DNA of 54,402 nt, taken from the NCBI GenBank assembly GCA_029287455.1, contig JARFRB010000129.1, positions 1 to 54,402 of the forward strand, written 5' to 3'. The DNA comes from Pelagibius litoralis (lineage in GTDB: Bacteria > Pseudomonadota > Alphaproteobacteria > Kiloniellales > DSM-21159). Positions 33,202 to 41,884 of this stretch are shown one piece after another (the stretch's first letter is position 1; the number at the start of each line of letters is the position of its first letter). Made by a program: the position numbers and the translations under genes. A model generated the notes under the pieces. The model ran no database searches. It saw nothing but the letters and a program-made list of their open reading frames with translations, and had not been told where the DNA came from.

Positions 33202-34353
33202 ATGCCGCTGCATTTTTCCGCCGATGAGTTGGCCGGGCGCCGGAGCCGGGTTTGCGAAGCCCTGGCGGAGTCTGGATTGGACGGGCTCTTGATGTTCCGT
33301 CAGGAGTCTATGTTCTACCTGACCGGCTACGACACCTTCGGCTACGTCTTCTTTCAGTGCCTCTATCTGGGCGCGGACGGCCGGACCGTCCTGCTCACCC
33401 GGGCGCCGGATCTGAGGCAAGCGCAGCAGACGTCTTGCGTGGACGACATTCATATCTGGGTCGATTCCCCGGACGCGGAGCCGGCGCGCGACCTCAAGGA
33501 CATTCTTGCGAAGCTGGGCTGCGCGGGCCGAACCTTGGGCGTGGAATACGAGGCCTACGGCCTGACCGGGCTAAACGCCAAGCGCCTCGAGGCGGCCTTG
33601 GAGGAGTTCTGCGACCTCAAGGACGCTTCCTGGCTGGTCAGCCGTTTCCGGATGGTGAAAAGCCCGGCGGAGATCGCCTATGTCAGGCGCGCGGGCGAAC
33701 TCGCCGACGCGGCGCTGGAGGCGGCGCGGCCGCTGGTGGCGCCCGGCGCTTTCGAGGGCGATATCCTTGCCGCCATGCAAGGGGCCGTCTTCAAGGGGGG
33801 CGGGGATTATCCCGGCAATGAGTTCATCATCGGCTCCGGCCCGCAAGCGCTGCTGTGCAGATACTTTACCGGCCGCCAGCACTTGGAAGCGCGGGATCAG
33901 TTGACCTTGGAGTGGGCTGGCGCCTACCGCCACTACCACGCGGCCATGATGCGTACGCTGGTTCTGGGCGAGGTGCCGCCGCGCCAGCGGGAGATGGCGG
34001 GCGCCGCCCAGGATGCCCTGCTGGCGGTGGAGGCGGCCCTGGTGCCCGGCGGCACGATCGGGGAAGCCTTCGAGGCCCATGCCCGCACGCTGGACGCGGC
34101 CGGCATGCAGGCGCACCGCATGAACGCCTGCGGCTATTCCCTGGGCACGACGTTCGCGCCGAACTGGATGGATTGGCCGATGCTCTACCGCGGCAATCCG
34201 GTGGTCGTGGAGCCGGGCATGGTGATCTTCGTCCACATCATCATCTTCGACAGCGACGAAGGGCTCGCCATGTCCCTGGGCCGGACCAGCCTGGTCACCG
34301 AGACGGGTGCCGAGAGTCTCTCCGCCGCGCCGCTCGACGTCTTTCTTTCCTAG
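33202..34353 (+). CDS. M24-fold hydrolase lacking metal ligands (creatinase/DoeA-like)
   Basis: A 383-residue pita-bread-fold protein. The N-terminal domain contains YLTGYDTFGYVFFQCLYLGADG and the C-terminal domain contains LTLEWAGAYRHYHAAMMRTLVLG, HRMNACGYSLGTTF and VEPGMVIFVHIIIFD. In aminopeptidase P and prolidase five residues (D, D, H, E, E) bind two metals. Here the aligned positions read as E/W-A, A, Y/S, H and S, so the metal site appears absent. Creatinase and ectoine hydrolase DoeA are non-metal members of the same fold, so a C-N hydrolase on a small zwitterion is more likely than a peptidase. AAGGA lies just before the ATG. Confidence 0.88.
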   Translation: MPLHFSADELAGRRSRVCEALAESGLDGLLMFRQESMFYLTGYDTFGYVFFQCLYLGADGRTVLLTRAPDLRQAQQTSCVDDIHIWVDSPDAEPARDLKDILAKLGCAGRTLGVEYEAYGLTGLNAKRLEAALEEFCDLKDASWLVSRFRMVKSPAEIAYVRRAGELADAALEAARPLVAPGAFEGDILAAMQGAVFKGGGDYPGNEFIIGSGPQALLCRYFTGRQHLEARDQLTLEWAGAYRHYHAAMMRTLVLGEVPPRQREMAGAAQDALLAVEAALVPGGTIGEAFEAHARTLDAAGMQAHRMNACGYSLGTTFAPNWMDWPMLYRGNPVVVEPGMVIFVHIIIFDSDEGLAMSLGRTSLVTETGAESLSAAPLDVFLS

Positions 34354-34598
34354 CAAGCCTCCGCGCTTCCGCGCGTGCGCCAACGCTGGCCGAACGCTGG
34401 CCAAGGGATAGAGCCCGGACTTTGTTCTATTGATCACAGCGCCTTTCCCGGGGATTATTGGGGCAGGGGTTCCAGTCCCGCGCCCAGAGTTCCCGCGTTA
34501 GCGGTTCAATTACTCCAGGTTGTCAAGATGCCGCATGTGATTCTATTTATGCTATTCTGCATCTTGGGTATGCTTACGACCTGCGTGCTGATGTGATC

Positions 34599-35513
34599 AT
34601 GACGAAAGAGATGCATAAGCCGGAAGCGAAATCACGTCGGGCCTTCGTGGGTTTCGCCATTTCCCTTGCGGGCGCGATGCTTTCCGGCTGCAGCGATCTG
34701 CCGCGTCCCTTTCGCCCGGAAGCCAAGGGCATCGACCTGCGCAGCGTGAGCTATACGACCACCGTGGGGGTCCGGCCGGTGGATGGCGCCGGTCCGCAAG
34801 ACCCCTACGCTCTGCCCGACGCCATGGCCGAGGAGTTGAGCCGCCACGGTGTGCCTGTGACCAGCGACCCGGGCGTTCCGTCGCGGTTGTTGCTCGTGCC
34901 GCAAGCCACTGTGCAGCCCGGGGCGATGGGCCGCGAAAGGGTCGATATCGCGTGGCGCATCATCGACGAGGAACGGAGCGGCCAGACCCTGCTTACCCAG
35001 ACGCTCTATTTCCCGGATGGCAGCTGGCGCCTGGCAAAAGAGGGAGTCTTGCGCGAGGTCTCGCAGGAAGCGGCGCCGGATATCGCGACGGCGATCATGG
35101 GCAAGCCGAGCGACCCGGATCCTTTCCCAGCCTTTCCAGGTGCACGCTTGGTGGTCTTGCCCATTCGGCCTGCGCCGGGGGACGCGAGCGAGAGCGTGGC
35201 GCGTGCCTTGGACACGGAGTTGCGCTTGGCCTCGATTCCCTTGACGGAGATCCCCGCGGAGGGAGACCTGCTGCTGCGCGGACGGATCATCACGACGCCA
35301 AGGGTCTCTGGCTACCAGCAAGTGCAGATCACTTGGTCAGTTTTGCGCGCCAACGACGAATCGGAGGTTGGCACCATCCGGCAAAGCAACAAAGTGGTGG
35401 CCGGCAGCCTGGACGGGCCTTGGGGCGCCACGGCCACCTTGGTCGCCCGCGGCGCTGTTTTCGGGGTATTGGACCTGCTTGCCCGGCCGGAGGCGGCCGA
35501 AGCGCGCGGCTGA
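34599..35513 (+). CDS. Lipoprotein of unknown function
   Basis: A 304-residue exported protein. The N-terminus has several Lys/Arg and a hydrophobic stretch FVGFAISLAGAML, then a lipobox LSGC with Cys near residue 30. The rest is a mixed beta-rich domain, with two similar halves starting at LRSVSYTTTVGVRPV and LVVLPIRPAPGDASESVA. No family recognised. The 245-base gap upstream contains two tandem 10-base AACGCTGGCC-type units near 34383-34403 and TTGTCA at 34520 followed by T/A-rich sequence. It lies 141 bases upstream of prs. Confidence 0.75.
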   Translation: MTKEMHKPEAKSRRAFVGFAISLAGAMLSGCSDLPRPFRPEAKGIDLRSVSYTTTVGVRPVDGAGPQDPYALPDAMAEELSRHGVPVTSDPGVPSRLLLVPQATVQPGAMGRERVDIAWRIIDEERSGQTLLTQTLYFPDGSWRLAKEGVLREVSQEAAPDIATAIMGKPSDPDPFPAFPGARLVVLPIRPAPGDASESVARALDTELRLASIPLTEIPAEGDLLLRGRIITTPRVSGYQQVQITWSVLRANDESEVGTIRQSNKVVAGSLDGPWGATATLVARGAVFGVLDLLARPEAAEARG

Positions 35514-35654
35514 TGAGCGCGCGCTGGTATTGACCGTTTACAGTTCGGTGGCGCGTTGATATTTTCCGCCCCGCTCGAGGGCGGCGCGCTTCCAGATCAT
35601 GCGGCGTTTGCCGGAGCGTTACAGTGCGGTTGGCCTCATCGGGCGGGATAAGCC

Positions 35655-36599
35655 ATGAAAATCATGACGGGAAATGCGAACCGGCCCTTGGCCGAAGCGA
35701 TCTCGGCCTTTCTGAATCTCCCGATGACCAAGGCCTCGGTGCGGCGCTTCTCCGATATGGAGATTTTCGTCGAGATTCACGAGAACGTTCGCGGCGAGGA
35801 TGTCTTCGTCATTCAGTCGACCTCCTACCCGACGAACGACAACCTGATGGAGCTCTTGGTGGCGCTCGACGCGCTGAAGCGCGGCTCGGCCAGGCGCACC
35901 ACGGCGGTAATCCCCTACTACGGCTATGCGCGCCAAGACCGCAAGTCCGGCCCGCGCACGCCGATCTCCGCCAAGCTGGTGGCCAATCTGATCACGTCCG
36001 CCGGGGCGGACCGGGTGCTGACCATCGATCTGCACGCGGGCCAGATCCAAGGCTTTTTCGACATCCCCACCGACAACCTTTTCTCCGCGCCGGTGTTCAT
36101 CAAAGACATTCTGGCCCGCTATGACGGCGAGGACATGACCGTGGTCTCGCCGGATGTTGGGGGCGTACTGCGGGCGCGGGCCATCGCAAGGCGGCTTGAC
36201 GCCGATCTCGCGATCATCGATAAGCGTCGCGAGCGCGCCGGGGTCTCCGAGGTGATGAACATCATCGGGGACGTCAACGGCCGCTCCTGCGTCCTGGTTG
36301 ACGACATCGTGGACTCCGCGGGCACGCTCTGCAACGCCGCGGTGGCCTTGATGGAGGCCGGGGCGAAATCGGTTTCCGCCTACGTCACGCACGGGGTTCT
36401 CTCCGGCGGGGCGGTGGCGCGCGTCACTTCCTCTCCCATCGTGGAGCTGGTGACGACGGACAGCATTCAGGCCACCGAGGCCGTGCGCGTCGCGCACAAC
36501 GTCCGGCAGCTTTCGATCGCGCCCCTGTTGGGCGAGGCGATCCGCCGGATCAGCGACGAGCACTCGGTATCCAGCCTGTTCGATATGCCGCCGGCCTGA
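35655..36599 (+). CDS. prs: Ribose-phosphate pyrophosphokinase
   Basis: Makes PRPP from ribose-5-phosphate and ATP, the donor for purine, pyrimidine, NAD, His and Trp synthesis and for Apt (9231). 314 residues. It has [25 protein letters not shown] at the N-terminus, the ATP-site [11 protein letters not shown], the metal-site [11 protein letters not shown] and the PRPP-binding loop [13 protein letters not shown] near residue 215. The ATG at 35655 lies at the start of [13 protein letters not shown]. Confidence 0.97.
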   Translation: MKIMTGNANRPLAEAISAFLNLPMTKASVRRFSDMEIFVEIHENVRGEDVFVIQSTSYPTNDNLMELLVALDALKRGSARRTTAVIPYYGYARQDRKSGPRTPISAKLVANLITSAGADRVLTIDLHAGQIQGFFDIPTDNLFSAPVFIKDILARYDGEDMTVVSPDVGGVLRARAIARRLDADLAIIDKRRERAGVSEVMNIIGDVNGRSCVLVDDIVDSAGTLCNAAVALMEAGAKSVSAYVTHGVLSGGAVARVTSSPIVELVTTDSIQATEAVRVAHNVRQLSIAPLLGEAIRRISDEHSVSSLFDMPPA

Positions 36600-36705
36600 G
36601 GGCTGGCGGTTCCCGCCCCAGCGGCACCCCTGGAGGTCGCGGGGACCACGCGGCAGCGGAGCTTGCCTCCGTCGTCGCGTTCGTTTTGACGAAGGAGCAA
36701 GGTTT

Positions 36706-37362
36706 ATGAGTAGTGATGTGGAAACGATCGCGGCCGAGCCGCGAGACCGGGCCGGAAAGGGGGCCGCCCGGGCCGCGCGTCGCGCCGGAATGTGTCCGGC
36801 GGTGATCTACGGCGGCAAACGCCCCCCTCTGACAATCAACGTGTCCGACCGGGTGATCCGGAAGGAAGCCGGCAAGGCTGCCTTCTTCACCACCCTGCTC
36901 GACATCCAGGTCAGTGGCAAGAAGGAGCGGGTGCTGCCCCGCGACCTGCAACTCCACCCGGTGACCGACGTTCCGCTGCACGTGGATTTCCTGCGGGTTT
37001 CGGCGAGCACGCGCGTCGTTGTCGCGGTTCCCGTGGTCTTCTTGAACGAAGACGCCAGCCCCGGCTTGGAGAAGGGCGGCGTGCTGAACACGGTTCGGCA
37101 TGAGGTGGAGCTCTCCTGCTTGGCGGACAGTATTCCCGATCAGTTGGAGATCGACCTCACGGGCACCGAGGTGGGCGATTCCCTGCACGCGAGCGCGTTG
37201 ACGCTGCCGGCGGACACGGAGCTCACCATCACCGACCGCGATTTCACGATCGCGACCATCGCCGCGCCGAGCGCCCTGCGCTCCGAGGAAGAGGCGGAGG
37301 AAGGTGAGGCCGAAGCGACCGAGGAAGCCGAGGAGAGCGCGGCGGAATCGGAAGAGGAGTAA
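36706..37362 (+). CDS. rplY: 50S ribosomal protein L25 (CTC-type, long form)
   Basis: A 218-residue 5S rRNA-binding protein. The L25-like N-terminal domain reads RDRAGKGAARAARRAGMCPAVIYGGKRPPLTINVS and RDLQLHPVTDVPLHVDFLRV. The TL5/CTC C-terminal beta domain follows, then an acidic tail of Glu/Ala repeats (about residues 195-218). AAGGAG lies upstream of the ATG. It is followed by pth as in many proteobacteria. Confidence 0.96.
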   Translation: MSSDVETIAAEPRDRAGKGAARAARRAGMCPAVIYGGKRPPLTINVSDRVIRKEAGKAAFFTTLLDIQVSGKKERVLPRDLQLHPVTDVPLHVDFLRVSASTRVVVAVPVVFLNEDASPGLEKGGVLNTVRHEVELSCLADSIPDQLEIDLTGTEVGDSLHASALTLPADTELTITDRDFTIATIAAPSALRSEEEAEEGEAEATEEAEESAAESEEE

Positions 37363-37430
37363 CCCTCGAAGCCGCTTTTTCGAAAGCGCTGCATTGAGGG
37401 GCCTTCCCAGAGCGCAGGCGGGGCCGGGTC

Positions 37431-38150
37431 ATGTTCTTGATCATCGGATTGGGAAATCCAGGCCCCCGCTACGCCGAAAACAGGCACAACATCGGGTTTC
37501 TGGCGTTAGACGAGATCGTCTCGCGCCACGGCTTTTCGTCTTGGCGGCAACGCTTTCAAGGCGAGATGGCCGAGGGAACCCTGGGCGGCGATAAGGTCCT
37601 TGCGCTCAAGCCGGCGACCTTTATGAACGAGTCCGGACGTTCGGTCGGTGAGGCCCTGCGCTTTTACAAGCTGGCGCCGGAGGATGTCCTGGTCCTGCAC
37701 GACGAGCTGGATCTGGCGCCGGGCAAGGTCAAGCTGAAGAGTGGCGGGGGGCACGCGGGCCATAATGGCTTGCGCTCGATCATGGCGCATATCGGGCCGG
37801 AATTCCGCCGCCTTAGGCTTGGCATCGGGCACCCTGGCCACAAGGACCGGGTGCACGGCTATGTGCTGAGCGACTTCGCGAAAAGCGAGCGCGAGGGCTT
37901 GGCGCGCCTGCTCGACTCGGTCGCAAAGGAAGCCCAGTTGCTGGTCCGGACCGACGAGAAGAGCGCGGGGGCCTTTATGTCGAAGGTCAACCAGGCCGTC
38001 TTGCCGCCGCGTCCGAAACGGCCCAAGGCGCAGGCCGCCAAGCCAGCGGCCGCTCAGGCCAGCCCGGCCGAGGGCCCTGAAGACGGCGGTGGAGCGCTTG
38101 CCCGTGCTCTGCGCCAAGCGGCCGAGAAGCTTGGCCTAAAGAAAGACTAG
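37431..38150 (+). CDS. pth: Peptidyl-tRNA hydrolase
   Basis: Releases tRNA from peptidyl-tRNA that has dropped off the ribosome. 239 residues. N-terminal [22 protein letters not shown], then [41 protein letters not shown] and RLRLGIGHP. The catalytic His is in RHNIGF and the conserved Asp in HDELD. The core ends near residue 190, and the rest is a Pro/Ala/Lys-rich tail common in this class. Follows rplY by 68 bases and precedes ychF by 10. Confidence 0.97.
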   Translation: MFLIIGLGNPGPRYAENRHNIGFLALDEIVSRHGFSSWRQRFQGEMAEGTLGGDKVLALKPATFMNESGRSVGEALRFYKLAPEDVLVLHDELDLAPGKVKLKSGGGHAGHNGLRSIMAHIGPEFRRLRLGIGHPGHKDRVHGYVLSDFAKSEREGLARLLDSVAKEAQLLVRTDEKSAGAFMSKVNQAVLPPRPKRPKAQAAKPAAAQASPAEGPEDGGGALARALRQAAEKLGLKKD

Positions 38151-38160
38151 AAAGACTGAC

Positions 38161-39258
38161 ATGGGTTTCAATTGCGGAATCGTCGGGTTGCCGAACGTTG
38201 GCAAGTCCACGCTGTTCAACGCCTTGACCGAGACCGCGGCGGCGGAGGCGGCCAACTATCCTTTTTGCACAATCGAGCCCAACGTGGGCCGGGTGGCGGT
38301 CCCGGACCCGCGCCTCGATCGCCTGGCTGCCATTGGCAAGTCGGCGAAGGTGATTGCCACGCAGCTCGAGTTCGTGGATATCGCCGGGCTGGTGCGCGGC
38401 GCTTCCAAGGGGGAGGGGCTGGGCAACCAGTTCCTCGCCAATATCCGCGAGGTCGATGCCATCGTCGAGGTGCTGCGCTGCTTTGACGGCGAGGTGACCC
38501 ACGTGGAAGGCAGCGTTGACCCGATCCGTGATGCGGAGACCATCGAAACCGAACTCATGCTGGCGGATCTAGAAAGCGTCGAACGTCAGATCGAAACCGC
38601 CATCAAGCGCGCGCGCGGCAACGACAAGGAAGCCAAGCAGCGCCTGGCGGTCTTGGAGCCAGTGGCCGAGGCCTTGCGCGCTGGCCGCCCGGCCCGGAGC
38701 GTCACCGTCGCCGACGAGCTTCGGCCGGTTCTCAAGAGCCTGCAGCTCCTCAGCGCCAAGCCGGTCCTCTACGTTGCCAACGTGGAAGAGGCCGCGGCCG
38801 CCGAAGGCAATGCCCATTCTCGGCGTGTCGAGGAACGGGCGCAGGCGGAAGGGGCTGGCTTCGTGGTGGTCTCGGCGGCCATCGAGGCGGAGGTCGCGAG
38901 CCTTTCCGAGCCGGAGGAAAAGCGGGAGTTCCTGGAAACCCTCGGGCTGGAGGAGACCGGGCTGGCCCGAGTGATTCGCGTGGGCTATGCCCTGCTCGAT
39001 CTCATCACCTTCTTCACCGTCGGCCCGAAGGAGGCGCGGGCCTGGACCGTGCGGCGTGGCGCCAAGGCACCGGAAGCCGCGGGCGTCATTCACACGGATT
39101 TCGAGCGCGGCTTCATCCGCGCGGAAACCATCGCCTACGACGACTTCGTGGCGCTCGGCGGCGAACAGCCCTGCAAGGACGCCGGGAAGATGCGCGCCGA
39201 GGGCAAGGACTACGTCGTCCAAGACGGCGACGTGCTGCTCTTCCGCTTCAACGTGTGA
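38161..39258 (+). CDS. ychF: YchF/Obg-type ATPase
   Basis: A 365-residue ribosome-associated P-loop ATPase. G1 motif [15 protein letters not shown] at the N-terminus, [19 protein letters not shown] (G3), and the NVEE specificity motif, which in this family recognises ATP. The C-terminal TGS domain starts near [15 protein letters not shown] and ends [11 protein letters not shown]. YchF has been linked to oxidative-stress control. Ten bases after pth, so probably the last gene of the rplY-pth-ychF unit. Confidence 0.97.
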   Translation: MGFNCGIVGLPNVGKSTLFNALTETAAAEAANYPFCTIEPNVGRVAVPDPRLDRLAAIGKSAKVIATQLEFVDIAGLVRGASKGEGLGNQFLANIREVDAIVEVLRCFDGEVTHVEGSVDPIRDAETIETELMLADLESVERQIETAIKRARGNDKEAKQRLAVLEPVAEALRAGRPARSVTVADELRPVLKSLQLLSAKPVLYVANVEEAAAAEGNAHSRRVEERAQAEGAGFVVVSAAIEAEVASLSEPEEKREFLETLGLEETGLARVIRVGYALLDLITFFTVGPKEARAWTVRRGAKAPEAAGVIHTDFERGFIRAETIAYDDFVALGGEQPCKDAGKMRAEGKDYVVQDGDVLLFRFNV

Positions 39259-39272
39259 GGCCGCCTCACCTT

Positions 39273-39377
39273 CGTCATTGCGAGCTTTGGCGAAGCAATC
39301 CAGAGGTTGTTGGTTCACCGGCCCGTTCGGCCCTACCAGCAAAACTTGGATTGCCGCGGCTTCGCCTCGCAATGACG
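39273..39377. repeat. Dispersed inverted-repeat element, copy 2
   Basis: CGTCATTGCGAGC...GAAGCAATCCAG at the left (39273-39303) and CTTGGATTGCCGCGG...CTCGCAATGACG at the right (39345-39377) form an inverted repeat with ~32-base arms around a ~42-base centre. It shares CGTCATTG and GAAGCAATCC with the element at 7059-7162. It fills the gap between ychF and aguB, which converge on it, and could act as a shared terminator. Confidence 0.85.
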
Positions 39378-39417
39378 ATGAACGGGATCGGGCGCTTCGT
39401 CGTGGGCGACTCCCGGC

Positions 39418-40296
39418 CTAGCGGCGTTCGGTTTCGCCGTCGAGGGTAAGCAGCGGGCGATATAGGTCGGGACGGCGGTCGCGGAAGAAGCCCCAGGAGG
39501 CCCGCGCCGCCCGCGCCTGGTCCAGATCGAAGCTGGCGGTGATCACCGCTTGGGCGTCCCTTGGAGCCTCCGCCAGCTTCTCGCCGAAGGGGTCGGCGAT
39601 GAAGGAGCTGCCGTAGAAGGTCATGGTCGCCGCGTCGGACTTTTCCGCGCCGATCCTGTTCGAGGCCACGAGGGGCACCATGTTGGCGGCGGCGTGGCCA
39701 CGCATGGTGTTCTGCCAGTGGGTCACGGAATCGATGGTCGGGTCCTGGGGCTCATTGCCGATGGCCGTCGGGTAGAACAGAATCTCGGCCCCCTTCAGCA
39801 CCATGGCGCGCGCGCATTCCGGAAACCATTGATCCCAGCAGACCGCTGCCCCCAGGGCCCCATAGCGGGTCTTGAATACCTTGAAGCCGGTGTCCCCTGG
39901 ATTGAAGTAGAACTTTTCCTGATAACCCGGCCCGTCCGGAATGTGGCTCTTGCGGTAGAGGCCCAGGACCCGCCCGTCGGCGTCCACCATGGCCAGGGAA
40001 TTGAAGTAAGCGGCATTGGCCCGCTCGAAGAAGCTGATCGGCAGCACCACCTCCAGCTCCTTGGCCAGGTCCGCGAAGCGGGCGATCACCGGGTTGCCCT
40101 CCAAGGGCCGGGCGAGGGCGAAGAGTTCCTGCTTCTGGTCCGGGCAGAAGTAGGGTGTTTCGAAAAGCTCCTGCAGGAGAATAACTTGCGCACCCTGGCC
40201 CGCCGCTTCGCGGACCAACTCCTCGGCCCGCGCGAGGTTGGCCTCGGTATCCCAAGTGCAGGCCATCTGGGTGGCGGCCAGGGTGACGCTGGTCAT
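39418..40296 (-). CDS. aguB: N-carbamoylputrescine amidase
   Basis: Hydrolyses N-carbamoylputrescine to putrescine, CO2 and ammonia, the last step of the agmatine route. 292 residues of the nitrilase superfamily. Glu in LLQELFETPYFC, Lys in YRKSHIPDGPGYQEKFYF and Cys in AVCWDQWFPE form the triad; the YRKSHIPDGPGY block is characteristic of AguB. Starts at 40296, 4 bases after the aminotransferase stop, and is the third gene of a minus-strand operon. AguA (agmatine deiminase) is not in the window. Confidence 0.94.
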   Translation of the reverse strand: MTSVTLAATQMACTWDTEANLARAEELVREAAGQGAQVILLQELFETPYFCPDQKQELFALARPLEGNPVIARFADLAKELEVVLPISFFERANAAYFNSLAMVDADGRVLGLYRKSHIPDGPGYQEKFYFNPGDTGFKVFKTRYGALGAAVCWDQWFPECARAMVLKGAEILFYPTAIGNEPQDPTIDSVTHWQNTMRGHAAANMVPLVASNRIGAEKSDAATMTFYGSSFIADPFGEKLAEAPRDAQAVITASFDLDQARAARASWGFFRDRRPDLYRPLLTLDGETERR

Positions 40297-40300
40297 GGCT

Positions 40301-41698
40301 TTAGGCCTCCGCCCCGGGAAGCGCCACGCCAAGATCTCGCGCGGTCAAGTCGATGCAGTGGCGCAGCCGGTCCACCAGCTCGTCAATCTCGGACTTTGTG
40401 ATGATCAGCGGCGGGCTGATCACTATGGAATCCCGGACAGCGCGAAGGATGACGTTGTTCGCGAAGCAGTGGTCGCGGCAGATGACTCCGACCTTCCCGA
40501 GATCGGGGAAGTGCCGGCGTGTCGCCTTGTCGGCCACCAGCTCCACCGCGCCGATCAGCCCGATTCCCCGCACCTCTCCGACCAGGGGATGCTCGGCGAG
40601 TTCGCGAAGGCGTGCCTGCAGATGGGGGCCGGTTTCCTCGCGCACGCGCTCCACCAGGCCCTCCTCCTCGATGATGCCGATGTTCGCGAGCGCCACGGCG
40701 CAGGCGGTGGGATGGCCCGAGTAGGTGTAGCCATGAAAGAACTCCCCGCCTTTCTCCAGCAAGGCCTCGGTGATCCGGTCGTGCACCAGCACCGCCGAGA
40801 GGGGCAGGTAGCCTGAGGTGATGCCTTTGGCCGTGGTCATAAGGTCGGGCGCGATGCCTAGCGTCTCGCTGCCGAACCAGGCGCCGGTGCGCCCGAAGCC
40901 GCAGATCACCTCGTCGGCCACCAGCAGCACATCGTACTCCCGGCAGATGCGCTGCACTTCCGGCCAATAGGTCGACGGTGGAACGATGACGCCGCCGGCT
41001 CCTTGGATCGGCTCGCCGATGAAGGCGGCCACCTTTTCCGGCCCGATCTCCAGAATCTTCTCTTCAATGGCCCTGGCCGCCTGGATGCCGAAGTCCTCGG
41101 GCGAAAGCGCGCCGCCGAAGTCGTACCAGTAGGGCGGGGTGACGTGATGGAAGCCCGGCAGGGGCAGGCCGAAGCCTTCCTGCATGGCCGTCATGCCGCC
41201 TAGCGACGCGGAAGCCATGGTGCTGCCGTGATAGGCATAGGTGCGGCTGATGAAATGCTGCTTCTCGGGCTTGCCCACGGCGTTCCAATAGTGCCGCGCG
41301 AGCCGCACCACGGTGTCGTTGGATTCCGAGCCGGAGGAGCCGTAGAAGACCTGGTTGAAGCCTTTGGGCGCCAGCTCGGCGAGCTTCTCAGCAAGCTCCA
41401 GCGGCGGCGGCGTGGCGGTCTTGAAGAAGGTGTTGTAGTAGGGCAGCTCAAGCATCTGCTTGTAGGCGGCCTCGGCCAGCGCCTTGCGGCCATAGCCGAC
41501 GTTCACGCACCAAAGGCCGGCCATGCCGTCGAGCAAGCGCGCGCCCTCGGAATCCTCCAGCCAGACACCCTCGCCATGGGTGATGATGCGTGCGCCCCCG
41601 GCCCCTTTCAGGTCCTTGTAGTCGGTAAAGGGGCTCAAGTGATGGCGAACGTCCAGGGCGCGCCAGCGCGCGGTGGTGTTACGAAGCGGTTGGGACAT
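40301..41698 (-). CDS. spuC: Class III aminotransferase, putrescine:pyruvate-type (SpuC-like)
   Basis: A 465-residue PLP enzyme. Landmarks: HLSPFTDYKDL near the N-terminus, DGMAGLWCVNVGYGRK, GSSGSESNDTVVRLARHYW, VADEVICGFGRTG and the Schiff-base Lys in TTAKGITSGYLPL. This branch contains SpuC and related omega-amine:pyruvate enzymes, which turn putrescine into 4-aminobutyraldehyde and make alanine. Position between the puuA-like and aguB genes supports that use. A long stem-loop lies in the 186-base gap just upstream of its start. Confidence 0.9.
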   Translation of the reverse strand: MSQPLRNTTARWRALDVRHHLSPFTDYKDLKGAGGARIITHGEGVWLEDSEGARLLDGMAGLWCVNVGYGRKALAEAAYKQMLELPYYNTFFKTATPPPLELAEKLAELAPKGFNQVFYGSSGSESNDTVVRLARHYWNAVGKPEKQHFISRTYAYHGSTMASASLGGMTAMQEGFGLPLPGFHHVTPPYWYDFGGALSPEDFGIQAARAIEEKILEIGPEKVAAFIGEPIQGAGGVIVPPSTYWPEVQRICREYDVLLVADEVICGFGRTGAWFGSETLGIAPDLMTTAKGITSGYLPLSAVLVHDRITEALLEKGGEFFHGYTYSGHPTACAVALANIGIIEEEGLVERVREETGPHLQARLRELAEHPLVGEVRGIGLIGAVELVADKATRRHFPDLGKVGVICRDHCFANNVILRAVRDSIVISPPLIITKSEIDELVDRLRHCIDLTARDLGVALPGAEA

Positions 41699-41707
41699 GA
41701 TGCTTGT

Positions 41708-41767
41708 GATCCTTTATGTTCGGGGTGAAAAGGCGATCTCGCTGCTTTTCGCCCCGTCTTAAGGATC
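41708..41767 (-). promoter_or_regulatory. Large interrupted stem-loop between puuA-like and spuC-like genes
   Basis: CGGGGTGAAAAG (41721-41732) pairs with CTTTTCGCCCCG (41745-41756) over 12 positions with one mismatch. The outer GATCCTT (41708-41714) pairs with AAGGATC (41761-41767), giving a 60-base structure. Either strand can form it. In the minus-strand operon it lies just before the spuC-like gene, so it may control read-through or mRNA processing. Confidence 0.6.
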
Positions 41768-41884
41768 GTATCCGATACGCGCGCAAAGGATCAGCATCTC
41801 CGCCCGCTTGCCGCGCGGCGGATCCAGCCTGGCTCCAGGCCCCCGATGTGCGAGCGCCGATCCCATAGTTCAATTATACCCGGA

